A DNA stretch of 64,000 nt, taken from positions 1-64,000 of the forward strand of contig QQUF01000007.1 of the NCBI GenBank assembly GCA_008501735.1, written 5' to 3'. The position numbers and the translations under genes are program-made. The DNA comes from Calditrichota bacterium. Lineage in GTDB: Bacteria > CLD3. Under the pieces are notes generated by a model that saw only the letters and a list, made by a program, of their open reading frames with translations, ran no database searches and was not told where the DNA came from. Shown here one piece after another: positions 9,701 through 16,638 of the stretch. Position 1 is the stretch's first letter, and every line of letters starts with the position of its first letter.

Positions 9701-11571
9701 TCAGTAACTTTCAGTTTAACATTGTAAGTTTTAGGGATTTTATAAGAGTGGGTTACTGATTTTCCGTTTGCAGATTTTCCGTCTCCAAAAGTCCAAAAGA
9801 AATCTGAAATTTCGCCGTCTGAATCTGCTGATTGAGTTGCCTTTAAAACAAAATTTTCATTTGCAGAAATTACTGTTTGAGCAGAAATTGTTGCCTTTGG
9901 TGGCTCATTTACGAAAATATTTTTGCGAATTGAACGAGTGCTGTTTCCAACGTTTGCATCGTCAGAAACGGAAAGTTTGACTTTATAGTTCCCTGACTTC
10001 TCGTAAGATTTTGTTACCGAAATTCCTTCTTGAGTTGTTCCGTCTCCAAAACTCCAAAGAAATTTTGAAATTTCTCCGTCATTGTCCAAAGATTTCCTTG
10101 CATCAAAATTGACTTTCTCGCCAATAGCTGCAATTTCTTGAAAGTCCATTAAAGGTGTTGGAGGAGCATTTACCCAAATTTCTTTTGTAACTGTGTTTTC
10201 ACGACAGAGAGTTTCACCATTGTCTTTAACAGTCAAACTTACATTGAACTTTCCAGCGAATTTGTAAGTGTGTTTTGCTAATTTCCCTTCGGTTTTTGTT
10301 CCGTCTCCAAAATCCCAAGAGTAAGACAAAATTCTTCCGTCAAAATCCTTTGAATCACTCCCGTTAAAGTTCACAATTTGGTTTGGCGAAACTACTGAAT
10401 CAAAAGTAAAATTTGCCTTTGGAACTTCGTTAACCCAAATCTTTTTGGTTTTTCTCTTTGAATGAGCCACAAAACCAGAATTGTCATTGACAGTAAGTTC
10501 AACTTCAAAAGTTCCTGCTTTCCTAAAATTATGGACAATGTTACTTCCTGTTTTTATTGAACCGTCTTCAAATTTCCACTCAAAATCTAAAGAGTGGTTG
10601 TCAGTGTCTTGTGAGCCTGAAGCGTCAAGAGTGACTGAATAACAATCAGAAAGTGGAATTACTTTAATTCTTGGAGTTGGTAAATTGTTGTAAGGGGCAA
10701 TCAAAGTTGGCAAAGAAAGTGGAAGGATTTTTCCGCTGTCATCTTTCACCCAAAGTTGAACATTTTCCGCAGACTTTTTATTTTTCGTAACAACTAAAGC
10801 TCCGAATTTGCCTTTTTCTTCTTCAAGCAAAGTAATTTTTGTTTCGGCAGTTTTCGCATCGCCTGCACTTTGGAGAGCAATTTTTCGCCTGTAATTTGTT
10901 TCAAAGAATAAAGACTCTACTCTATCAGCATCAAAATTAAAAATCGTCAATTCTTTGGCTGAGCTTGGAATTTCAAATTTGATTTGACTAACGTTCTCAA
11001 TGTTTAAAGGAGGTCGAATTGTCGCACAAGGAGTCGTAATTTTTAGATTTTTAATTTCTTTATTATTTTTCGGCTCGGAAGAAATGTAAAGTTGGTAAAG
11101 ATTGTTTCCATTACCTTCTGCTCCGTCAACAATTAGCTGAAAAGTTGAGTAACCATTTGTAGTTTCACCGTTGACTTTTTTCAACTCACCAAGAGTTCGC
11201 CATTGGTTGTCGTAAGTTACGTCTTCGCTCAAAGTCAAGTTTATTAAAGGCTGAATTCTCGGCAAAGCGTCTTCGATTGAAAACAATTTTTCAGAAATTG
11301 CACCTTTTCCAAAAACTCTGTAAGTTACTTTTGAAGGAGAAGCGGAACGGTCATAATTTGAACCAAAATCTGCATCAAAAACCCTTACGAAGATTTTACC
11401 AGAATGTGAATTTGGGATTTCAATTTTAAATACATTTCTAAAATTTTTGTCTCCTCTTGAAAGCGGAGAATCTTTTCCTGAAACAACGTAAAAGTTATTT
11501 TCTTGAATTTGAGCAAAAACTAAGACAGAAATGCTTAGAACGAAAATTAGTGTTAATACTTTTTTTATCAT
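6796..11571 (-). CDS. Giant secreted PKD-repeat protein (15 PKD modules)
   Basis: 1591 residues. A signal peptide (residues 1-20, ending VFAQ) is followed by a ~270-residue region of unknown fold, then about 15 consecutive PKD domains (roughly 300-1590). Twelve or so carry a clear W.FGDG signature and a following H.f...G strand; a few are degenerate (FEDG, VEQG, FSDG, NAGDG). PKD modules are beta-sandwich spacers of surface proteins. Unlike the other large secreted proteins here, it ends in basic KVKRR with no T9SS sorting domain. The start codon overlaps the stop of the cyclase gene (ATGA), so the two are translationally coupled and this is probably the last gene of the Sia-like operon. A structural or ligand-presenting output of that signalling system is possible but unproven. 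Confidence 0.85.
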   Translation of the reverse strand: MIKKVLTLIFVLSISVLVFAQIQENNFYVVSGKDSPLSRGDKNFRNVFKIEIPNSHSGKIFVRVFDADFGSNYDRSASPSKVTYRVFGKGAISEKLFSIEDALPRIQPLINLTLSEDVTYDNQWRTLGELKKVNGETTNGYSTFQLIVDGAEGNGNNLYQLYISSEPKNNKEIKNLKITTPCATIRPPLNIENVSQIKFEIPSSAKELTIFNFDADRVESLFFETNYRRKIALQSAGDAKTAETKITLLEEEKGKFGALVVTKNKKSAENVQLWVKDDSGKILPLSLPTLIAPYNNLPTPRIKVIPLSDCYSVTLDASGSQDTDNHSLDFEWKFEDGSIKTGSNIVHNFRKAGTFEVELTVNDNSGFVAHSKRKTKKIWVNEVPKANFTFDSVVSPNQIVNFNGSDSKDFDGRILSYSWDFGDGTKTEGKLAKHTYKFAGKFNVSLTVKDNGETLCRENTVTKEIWVNAPPTPLMDFQEIAAIGEKVNFDARKSLDNDGEISKFLWSFGDGTTQEGISVTKSYEKSGNYKVKLSVSDDANVGNSTRSIRKNIFVNEPPKATISAQTVISANENFVLKATQSADSDGEISDFFWTFGDGKSANGKSVTHSYKIPKTYNVKLKVTDNSNARNNTDETTLSVRVNSPPKANAGGNQITNESKVFFDGSKSYDSDDEIVRYFWQFGDGTSETGKKVEHVYKNSGTYKIKLTVTDASKTTTSKGIDEIEVKINTPPLADAGNSQVVSFGEKVEFDASFSQDSDGKITKFQWEVEQGVILSGDKVSYTYKKPGVYQVKLKITDDKGAEDFHYTNVTVNSKPIPVIANIPRVAPNEIVNFDGSLSEDKDGKIIAANWDFGDGNTGRRFKATHKFKESGRYNVTLTVTDNLNVENSSESVSKTVEVNYQPVANAGKDIFSCTQTVDFDASSSKDSDGDFLTYYWDFGDGNSAKGIKVSHTYSKTGTFPVTLTVDDGQGLSNSINKTSIKVKINSAPIAKIEAKKNVCAGESVIFDASKSDDDDKNLLKFSWDFGDGTKADGINPIHTFKKAGFYTVRLTAQDNSNLNCNSSFDEFLVQVTDAPVAEAGKDVTVCAGEVVKFDGSASKGGGRQIQSLDWDFGDGTTGGGISASHAFLNSGTYTVSLTITVPSEGDCENTSTDELIVKVQPSPVAFFEIPKEVCIGEKVSFDGTKVKSKIDDFLWDFGDGTTSTKSKIEHSFSRAGLFTVKLKVKSNANAGCNSSEIERQILVNSAPQARISAKDSEGRNYSSNFDVVVNSILEFDASKSSDSDGKISSYNWKFGDGKTGSGILVKHQFSKVGIYEVNLEVSDNSKTDCSKNSTKILVEVIEKAKNLEITSPQIACANSPISFEAEGGKSNSVYSWSFSDGDKKSGSKVSKAFAKAGKYQVQVISGGLNEVREIEVISLPQVILADEIFAEVGKIINIRPRVSESTKNLNFAWNAGDGKEFKTKNLDYSFTKAGTYFASLAVTHKQLSDCKTETYKVKITVEEPPKIVIQSPENIYTGGARDEVVFDAVLESNHKNLNYEWNFGDGTTALGKTVKHTFNRRGDFTVTVKAWNNLGSAKKYTFSKAVKVKRR

Positions 11572-13283
11572 ACTTCTGTAATTTCCTTCAAAATTTCATA
11601 AACTTTTACTGGTTGGCTTATGCCTTTTGCATTTATTTTTTCAATTTCATTTGCATCGAAGAATTGTGAGACTTTTTCGTAAACAGTTTCCGAAATAATT
11701 ATTGAATCAGGTTTTGCTGCCGAACAAAGTCTTGCACCCAAATTTACAGTATTTCCAAGAACAGTGTGGTCTTTTCTTTGTCCGTAACCAACTGTTCCCA
11801 TAACTGCAATTCCAGAATGAATTCCGATTCCAACGTGAATTTTTTCGCCTATTTTTTGACGTGCCTTTTCCAAATCACTTTGAATTTCTAAAGCACATTT
11901 TATCGCTCTTTTCTCAGAATCTTTGCCCATAAAGAGTGCAAAAATTTCATCTCCAACAAATTTGTCAATTTCACCACCAAACTCAGCAACCCTTTCGGAT
12001 TGTAATGAAATAAAATTATTTAGCATTGAAATAACTTGCTCAGGTTCACTTATTTCGGAGAAAGCCGTAAACCCACGAATGTCTGAAAAGAAAACTGTGA
12101 TTTCTTTTCGCTCAACATTGTTCTCAATTTTGTCACCTGATTTTGTAATCATTTGAACAGTGCTTTCGCTCATAAAATGTTTCATCAATTCTCTTTCTCG
12201 CAAGTCTTTAGCCATTTCTTCAAGTGCTTTTGCAAGTTGTCCAATTTCATCTTTTGAAGGGATTTTAACTTTTATTCCAAAGTTTCCTTGCCCAATTTCG
12301 TGAGCAACGTTTGTTAAATATTTCATTGAGCCAGCAAAACTTCTTGAGAAAATTACAGAAAAAAACAAGCACAAAATTATCGCAACGAGAACCCAAAGGG
12401 CAATGTCATTTCTCATTTGATTTACCAAAGCGTAAGCAGTTCCGAATTCATCAACAACAACAATTGCCCAATTTGTAAAACTTGTCCGTGAAACGTAGCT
12501 AAGGTATTTTTTATCTTCAAAATCAAAAGATTCCAAAGTAAAAGTTCGACTTTTTCCTTTTAAATTTTCTTTTATCTTTTCTGAAATTGGGTATCTAAAA
12601 CCTTCACCTTTTTGAAATTTCCCAAGAGGATTTGTAAAGATTACATTTCCGCTTTCGTCAATAACGTAAAGTTCTGTTTTGCCTGTGGTAATGTCTTTAT
12701 TCAGAAATTCCAAAATTGGCTTTAACTCAAAAATTGCTCTAATTACTGCGATTGCTCCGAAGTCAAACTCAAAAGTCATTTCAATTGGCAAAAATAAATC
12801 AGAATTGTTCTGACTTGAGATTGTAGAATTGATAAAAGTCTTACCAGTTTCTTCGGGGTTTTTGTTTTCAAAAGTGATTAGTTTTTCAATAATTGTTGAG
12901 TCATTTTGAACAAACTGATTGAGTTTATCTGTTTTCAGAAAGTGTTTTGGAGAGGTAAAATTTTCTTGATTAATAGAAATCAAAACTAACGCTTCATTTT
13001 GGTTTAAAAATGAATTTAAAATTGTGTTAATTGCTGATTCGTCTAAACCTTCTTGATAGTCTAAAGAATTTGTGAGAAACTGTAAATCTGAAATCCAGTT
13101 ATTGATATAAATTTGGTCAATTTGGGTAGTAATTTGTTCTGTAATTAAATAATACTTTTCATTCAAAGATGTCTTAAGCTCATTTTCTGCTTTGTTAATG
13201 CTTCCAAAACTTGCAATAAGTAGAGGTATGATTGCAACAAACAAAAATGCAAGAATGAATTTTTTGAGTAAAGTTGGCTTCAA
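11568..13283 (-). CDS. Membrane receptor class III adenylate/guanylate cyclase
   Basis: 571 residues. An N-terminal membrane segment (8-27) is followed by an extracellular Cache-like sensor (30-275), a second membrane segment (about 288-310), HAMP (310-365) and a class III cyclase domain (385-565). Catalytic features are visible: metal aspartates in FFSDIRGFT and FVGDEIFALF, the purine-site Lys in IDKFVGD, Thr in DHTVLGNTVN at the base-selecting position (class IIIb style), and the transition-state Asn and Arg in GNTVNLGARL. It should make cAMP, though cGMP cannot be excluded. The TTG start gives MKPTLLKKF, the same first residues as the phosphatase at 16623. The sensor half is clearly homologous to that of the phosphatase, so the two outputs may read related signals. 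Confidence 0.9.
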   Translation of the reverse strand: MKPTLLKKFILAFLFVAIIPLLIASFGSINKAENELKTSLNEKYYLITEQITTQIDQIYINNWISDLQFLTNSLDYQEGLDESAINTILNSFLNQNEALVLISINQENFTSPKHFLKTDKLNQFVQNDSTIIEKLITFENKNPEETGKTFINSTISSQNNSDLFLPIEMTFEFDFGAIAVIRAIFELKPILEFLNKDITTGKTELYVIDESGNVIFTNPLGKFQKGEGFRYPISEKIKENLKGKSRTFTLESFDFEDKKYLSYVSRTSFTNWAIVVVDEFGTAYALVNQMRNDIALWVLVAIILCLFFSVIFSRSFAGSMKYLTNVAHEIGQGNFGIKVKIPSKDEIGQLAKALEEMAKDLRERELMKHFMSESTVQMITKSGDKIENNVERKEITVFFSDIRGFTAFSEISEPEQVISMLNNFISLQSERVAEFGGEIDKFVGDEIFALFMGKDSEKRAIKCALEIQSDLEKARQKIGEKIHVGIGIHSGIAVMGTVGYGQRKDHTVLGNTVNLGARLCSAAKPDSIIISETVYEKVSQFFDANEIEKINAKGISQPVKVYEILKEITEV

Positions 13284-13356
13284 ATTAATGACTAAAGATT
13301 AGTGAATAATTACGAATAAATTGATTTGTGATTAAAAGTTCAATTTCATTTGTAAA

Positions 13357-13402
13357 TTAAACTTTTTTCCACATCGTTCGTGTGTTTCGTGGTTCAATTT
13401 CG
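13357..13402. other. Gap with a second copy of the dispersed phrase and a weak hairpin
   Basis: GTGTGTTTCGTGG (13380-13392) is the reverse complement of the phrase at 6690. Just before it, AAAAGTT (13334-13340) can pair with AACTTTT (13360-13366). The gap separates the coiled-coil gene from the cyclase gene; no start signal is clear. Confidence 0.3.
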
Positions 13403-13831
13403 CTACTTTTTTGGTTTAAAATTCGGATAAAGTCTTGTTGTACAATCAGGACAAATTCCGTGCGAGAAATCAGCTTCCGAATGAGCCGAAATGTAAACTT
13501 CCATTTGCTGCCAATTGTTTTCTTCGTTTCTAATTTTTTTGCAAGATGCACAAATTGGCAAAATCCCTTCAAGTTGCCTAATTTTCCCGATTGCTTCTTC
13601 CAAACTGTTCTTTTTAGTTTCTATTTCTTCTTTGTAAGCGAACAATTTCCTATCCATAATATCGCCGAGTTTGGTTAGTTTCTCGTTTTCCTTGAGCAAC
13701 TTTTCAAATGCTTTCACAACTTTTTCAAGTTCGTCTTTAATTAATTCAGGGCTTAAGTTTTCATTAGCAAGAGTTTCTTTCGCACTTTTAAGAACTGAAT
13801 TTTCTTTGTTAAAAATTGTTTCTTTTGGCAT
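13403..13831 (-). CDS. Coiled-coil protein with C-terminal CxxC...CxxC module
   Basis: 142 residues. Residues 25-95 form a charged coiled coil (KAFEKLLKENEKLTKLGDIM...). Residues 95-140 contain ILPICASCKKIRNEENNW, a Y-I-S-A-H-S stretch and FSHGICPDCTTRLYP. That C-terminal module is known as a tail of response regulators and PAS proteins; its four cysteines (CASC, CPDC) suggest a metal knuckle. Here it stands alone on a coil. The coil resembles the stalk segments that precede GGDEF or cyclase domains and to which SiaC binds in Pseudomonas, so an adaptor between the SiaC-like protein and the cyclase is a plausible inference. It sits between those two genes, 4 bases after the siaC-like stop. Confidence 0.65.
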   Translation of the reverse strand: MPKETIFNKENSVLKSAKETLANENLSPELIKDELEKVVKAFEKLLKENEKLTKLGDIMDRKLFAYKEEIETKKNSLEEAIGKIRQLEGILPICASCKKIRNEENNWQQMEVYISAHSEADFSHGICPDCTTRLYPNFKPKK

Positions 13832-13835
13832 AATT

Positions 13836-14210
13836 TTAATATGAAATAAAGTTAAAGTTTAAACTTGAGTCTTCTGCTAACTCTTCACCTGTTTCAAAAA
13901 TATCTTCATCATCTTCCTCTGAATACCAGTTTATGACAATTTTAGAATCTGAATTTTCTTGGTAAGATTCCAGAATCTCTAAAATGTTCAAAACACACTT
14001 CACTGAACTTGTGTTTAAGTAATCGAACCTAAGATTTAAGGTAATGTTTGTTCCGACTTCACTAACGAATCTATTTAACCAATCGTAAACTGGTGCGAAA
14101 AACTCTGCTGCACTTTCAGGATAAGAAGAGCCTTCCATTTCCAACGTTCCATTTGGGTTAAAATCAATTGCCAAAGTGAATTTCGTTTTGTCTAATTTGA
14201 GATGTTCCAT
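13836..14210 (-). CDS. SiaC-family (DUF1987) regulatory phosphoprotein
   Basis: 124 residues, the usual length of the family. The start LKLDKTKFTLAIDFNPNGTLEMEGSSYPE and the central FDYLNTSSVKCVLNILEIL are typical; the Thr in YLNTSS corresponds to the phosphorylated residue of Pseudomonas SiaC. In that system, unphosphorylated SiaC binds and activates the diguanylate cyclase SiaD, while the kinase SiaB and phosphatase SiaA set its state. Here the kinase (14214) and the phosphatase (14758) are directly upstream, and no GGDEF protein is present. The next enzyme in the operon is a class III cyclase. Confidence 0.85.
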   Translation of the reverse strand: MEHLKLDKTKFTLAIDFNPNGTLEMEGSSYPESAAEFFAPVYDWLNRFVSEVGTNITLNLRFDYLNTSSVKCVLNILEILESYQENSDSKIVINWYSEEDDEDIFETGEELAEDSSLNFNFISY

Positions 14211-14213
14211 ATT

Positions 14214-14771
14214 CTATTTTTCCTTGTTTATTTTAACACTTAAGATAAAAAATGAAGAGTTCTCGTCAACATTTTTAATTTGTACATCAAGTTTACTGCC
14301 TGATTTTCGAGCAATGTCTATGAACCCAATTCCACCACCATCTTTTTCAAGTTCTCTTGGAATCTTAACTTGTGCTTTGTAAAATGATTTTAATTCCACC
14401 GAGTCCAAAGAATTAATGTAGTTACATTTTTTCAAAATTGGCTCTGCGTTACCACTTTTCATTAAATTTCCAGAAGAAACCAAGTATTCAGATTCATTTT
14501 CTTGAATAATAATGATTCCTTTTCCGACTGATTTCCCTTCACTTATTTGAATTTTTTCAGTGGAGTAATGATGAATATTTTGAGCTAGCTCTACAAAAAT
14601 TGAAAAAATCTTTTTCGATGTTTTACTTTGCGAAGATTCAGCTGATAATTTTTCCTTTATCATTTCAGCCAAACCAACCAAAATACTTTGTGAAATTGCA
14701 CCTTTGAAAGCTAAAACCACATTCATTCCAGACATATTTTGATAGTAATCAAATAAGTCAACTTTTTGCAT
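14214..14771 (-). CDS. SiaB-family protein kinase
   Basis: 185 residues. The N-terminal half (SGMNVVLAFKGAISQ...LVGLAEMIKEKL) and the N-box-like FVELAQNIHHYSTE at about 67-80 match SiaB/DUF6272 kinases, which have a histidine-kinase-like ATPase fold but phosphorylate SiaC on Thr. A GGGIGFIDIARKSG stretch near residue 140 fits the glycine-rich ATP lid and the family's C-terminal block. The gene overlaps the phosphatase gene by 14 bases and is followed after 3 bases by the siaC-like gene, so the three are tightly co-expressed. Confidence 0.8.
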   Translation of the reverse strand: MQKVDLFDYYQNMSGMNVVLAFKGAISQSILVGLAEMIKEKLSAESSQSKTSKKIFSIFVELAQNIHHYSTEKIQISEGKSVGKGIIIIQENESEYLVSSGNLMKSGNAEPILKKCNYINSLDSVELKSFYKAQVKIPRELEKDGGGIGFIDIARKSGSKLDVQIKNVDENSSFFILSVKINKEK

Positions 14772-16623
14772 AAAATTGCCCTTTCAGGAGCTTAATTCCT
14801 AAAACTGTAATGTCATCTCTCTGTTCTTCTTCAAGTTGATGATTTGCAAGTTCTTCAATTACCAGCTCTTTTTGAGTATTTATATTTTCGATAGAAATTT
14901 TATTTATAAATTCTTTTAATCTTTTTGTCCCAAACTTTTTCCCTTCAGGATTTGATTGGTCACCAAACCCATCAGTTGTTAAATAAAGAACAACGTCGTT
15001 TTCAATCAATTTGGTATGAGTTGTAAATTCTCTGTGAACTTCTTTTTGAAGTCCGCCAATTGATTTTCTATCACCTTTAATTTCAATGAATTTATCATTT
15101 TCGACAAGGTAAAGAGGTCTTTTAGCACCTGAAAATGAAAGTGTTTTTTCTCCCGAATCAATAACACAAAGACAAACGTCCATTCCGTCAGTTGTATCCA
15201 ACTCATTTCTTTCTTGTTTCAAAGCTGTTCTAACGCCTTTGTGAAGATTCACAAGAATTTCTGCAGGGTCAAAAATTAGTCTTTCATTGACAATGTGATT
15301 TAACAAAGTATTTCCAATCATTGACATAAAAGCTCCCGGAACTCCGTGTCCCGTACAATCAACAACAGCAATCACAGTTTTCTCTTTAATTTGACTTAGC
15401 CAATAGAAATCACCTGAAACGTTGTCTTTCGGTTTGAAAATGATAAAATGTTCAGGCAAAGATTCTTTCATTTTTGACTTGAGTGGAAGAATTGCTTCCT
15501 GAATTCTTTGGGCGTAACGAATACTTGAAAGTAAATTTTCACGTTCCTTGAGTCCAATCACCATTTCTTGTAAAGAATCTGCTAATTGACCGATTTCATC
15601 TTTTGAAGGCGATTTAATTTTTACTTCCAAATCCCCTTTTCCTATTTCTTGAGCAACCTCTGCTAAATAAGAAATTGATTTTGAAAGCGATTTTGAGAAA
15701 ACTCCTGAAAACAAAAGACTTAAAACTACACCAAAAGTTATCCAAAGAATAATGTCATTTTTCATTTGCTCGACTAAAGCGTAAGCAATGCTAAATTCGT
15801 CAACAACTACAATTCCCCAATTAGATAATTTCGTAATTGAGAAAAATCCTAAGTAATTTTGCTTTTCAAATTCAAAACTTTCGAGCTGAAAAGCAATTCC
15901 TTGTCCATTCAAAGATTGCTTGAGTTTATCAGAAATTGAATATTTAAGTTGCTCACCAAAAGGAAATTTACCGAAGTTGTTCTTGAAAATTATTTTACCT
16001 GTTCCATCAACAATGTAAATTTCACTTTGTCCAATTGAAAAATCAGTTTGAATTATTTCAAAAGCAGCATCTAGACTAAAAATTCCACGCAAAACAACTC
16101 TTTCACCACCTCGCCAAACAAAAGGAATTTCAATTGGCAAAAATTGTTCTTTACTGCCTTTTAGCGTGATAAGGTCTCCAATATGAATCTTTGAAATTGT
16201 GTTTGCATTGTAGTTGAAAAGACGCTCAATCGAAGGTTTGTCAATTTCGATTAGTTCATCAATTTTTTCTCTTTGAACAAAATGAAGCGGATTTCCTGAA
16301 TGAAAAGAATAAAGCGAAACCATTAACAGATTTGGCGATTTGTCAATAAAAGCGTTCACCAAAGAGTTAATAACTGCATCATCAATTTCCTTTTCGACTG
16401 CCAAAGTTGTCGCCAACAAATCCAAATTCTGAATCCAACGCCTTACATAATTTTCATCAAGATGATTTATGATTTGTTTAGTAAGAAGGTAGTATTTTTC
16501 ATTTAATGAACTCTTAAGTTCAGTTTCAGCATTTTCAATACTCCCATAACTCGAAATTGAAAGTGGGAGTAAAGTAACAAGTAAAAATACTACTAAAAAT
16601 TTTTTTAAAAGTGTTGGCTTCAA
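14758..16623 (-). CDS. SiaA-like receptor phosphatase (Cache-HAMP-PP2C/SpoIIE)
   Basis: 621 residues. Membrane segment 8-27, extracellular Cache-like sensor 30-275, second membrane segment 288-310, HAMP to about 360, linker, then a SpoIIE-type PP2C phosphatase (375-615). Metal-binding motifs are visible: KPKDNVSGDFYW, VVDCTGHGVPGAFMS, LYLTTDGFGDQ and QRDDITVLGIK. This is the architecture of SiaA, which dephosphorylates SiaC on an external cue. The receptor half is paralogous to that of the cyclase at 11568, including the first nine residues and the bases before the TTG start. No Shine-Dalgarno sequence is visible. Confidence 0.88.
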   Translation of the reverse strand: MKPTLLKKFLVVFLLVTLLPLSISSYGSIENAETELKSSLNEKYYLLTKQIINHLDENYVRRWIQNLDLLATTLAVEKEIDDAVINSLVNAFIDKSPNLLMVSLYSFHSGNPLHFVQREKIDELIEIDKPSIERLFNYNANTISKIHIGDLITLKGSKEQFLPIEIPFVWRGGERVVLRGIFSLDAAFEIIQTDFSIGQSEIYIVDGTGKIIFKNNFGKFPFGEQLKYSISDKLKQSLNGQGIAFQLESFEFEKQNYLGFFSITKLSNWGIVVVDEFSIAYALVEQMKNDIILWITFGVVLSLLFSGVFSKSLSKSISYLAEVAQEIGKGDLEVKIKSPSKDEIGQLADSLQEMVIGLKERENLLSSIRYAQRIQEAILPLKSKMKESLPEHFIIFKPKDNVSGDFYWLSQIKEKTVIAVVDCTGHGVPGAFMSMIGNTLLNHIVNERLIFDPAEILVNLHKGVRTALKQERNELDTTDGMDVCLCVIDSGEKTLSFSGAKRPLYLVENDKFIEIKGDRKSIGGLQKEVHREFTTHTKLIENDVVLYLTTDGFGDQSNPEGKKFGTKRLKEFINKISIENINTQKELVIEELANHQLEEEQRDDITVLGIKLLKGQFYAKS

Positions 16624-16638
16624 ATTAGTTACTAAAGT

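Noticed and set aside
13334-13366. Hairpin at the cyclase/coiled-coil gap as a terminator
   Set aside because: The stem is short and AT-only on either strand, so it does not convincingly end the operon there.
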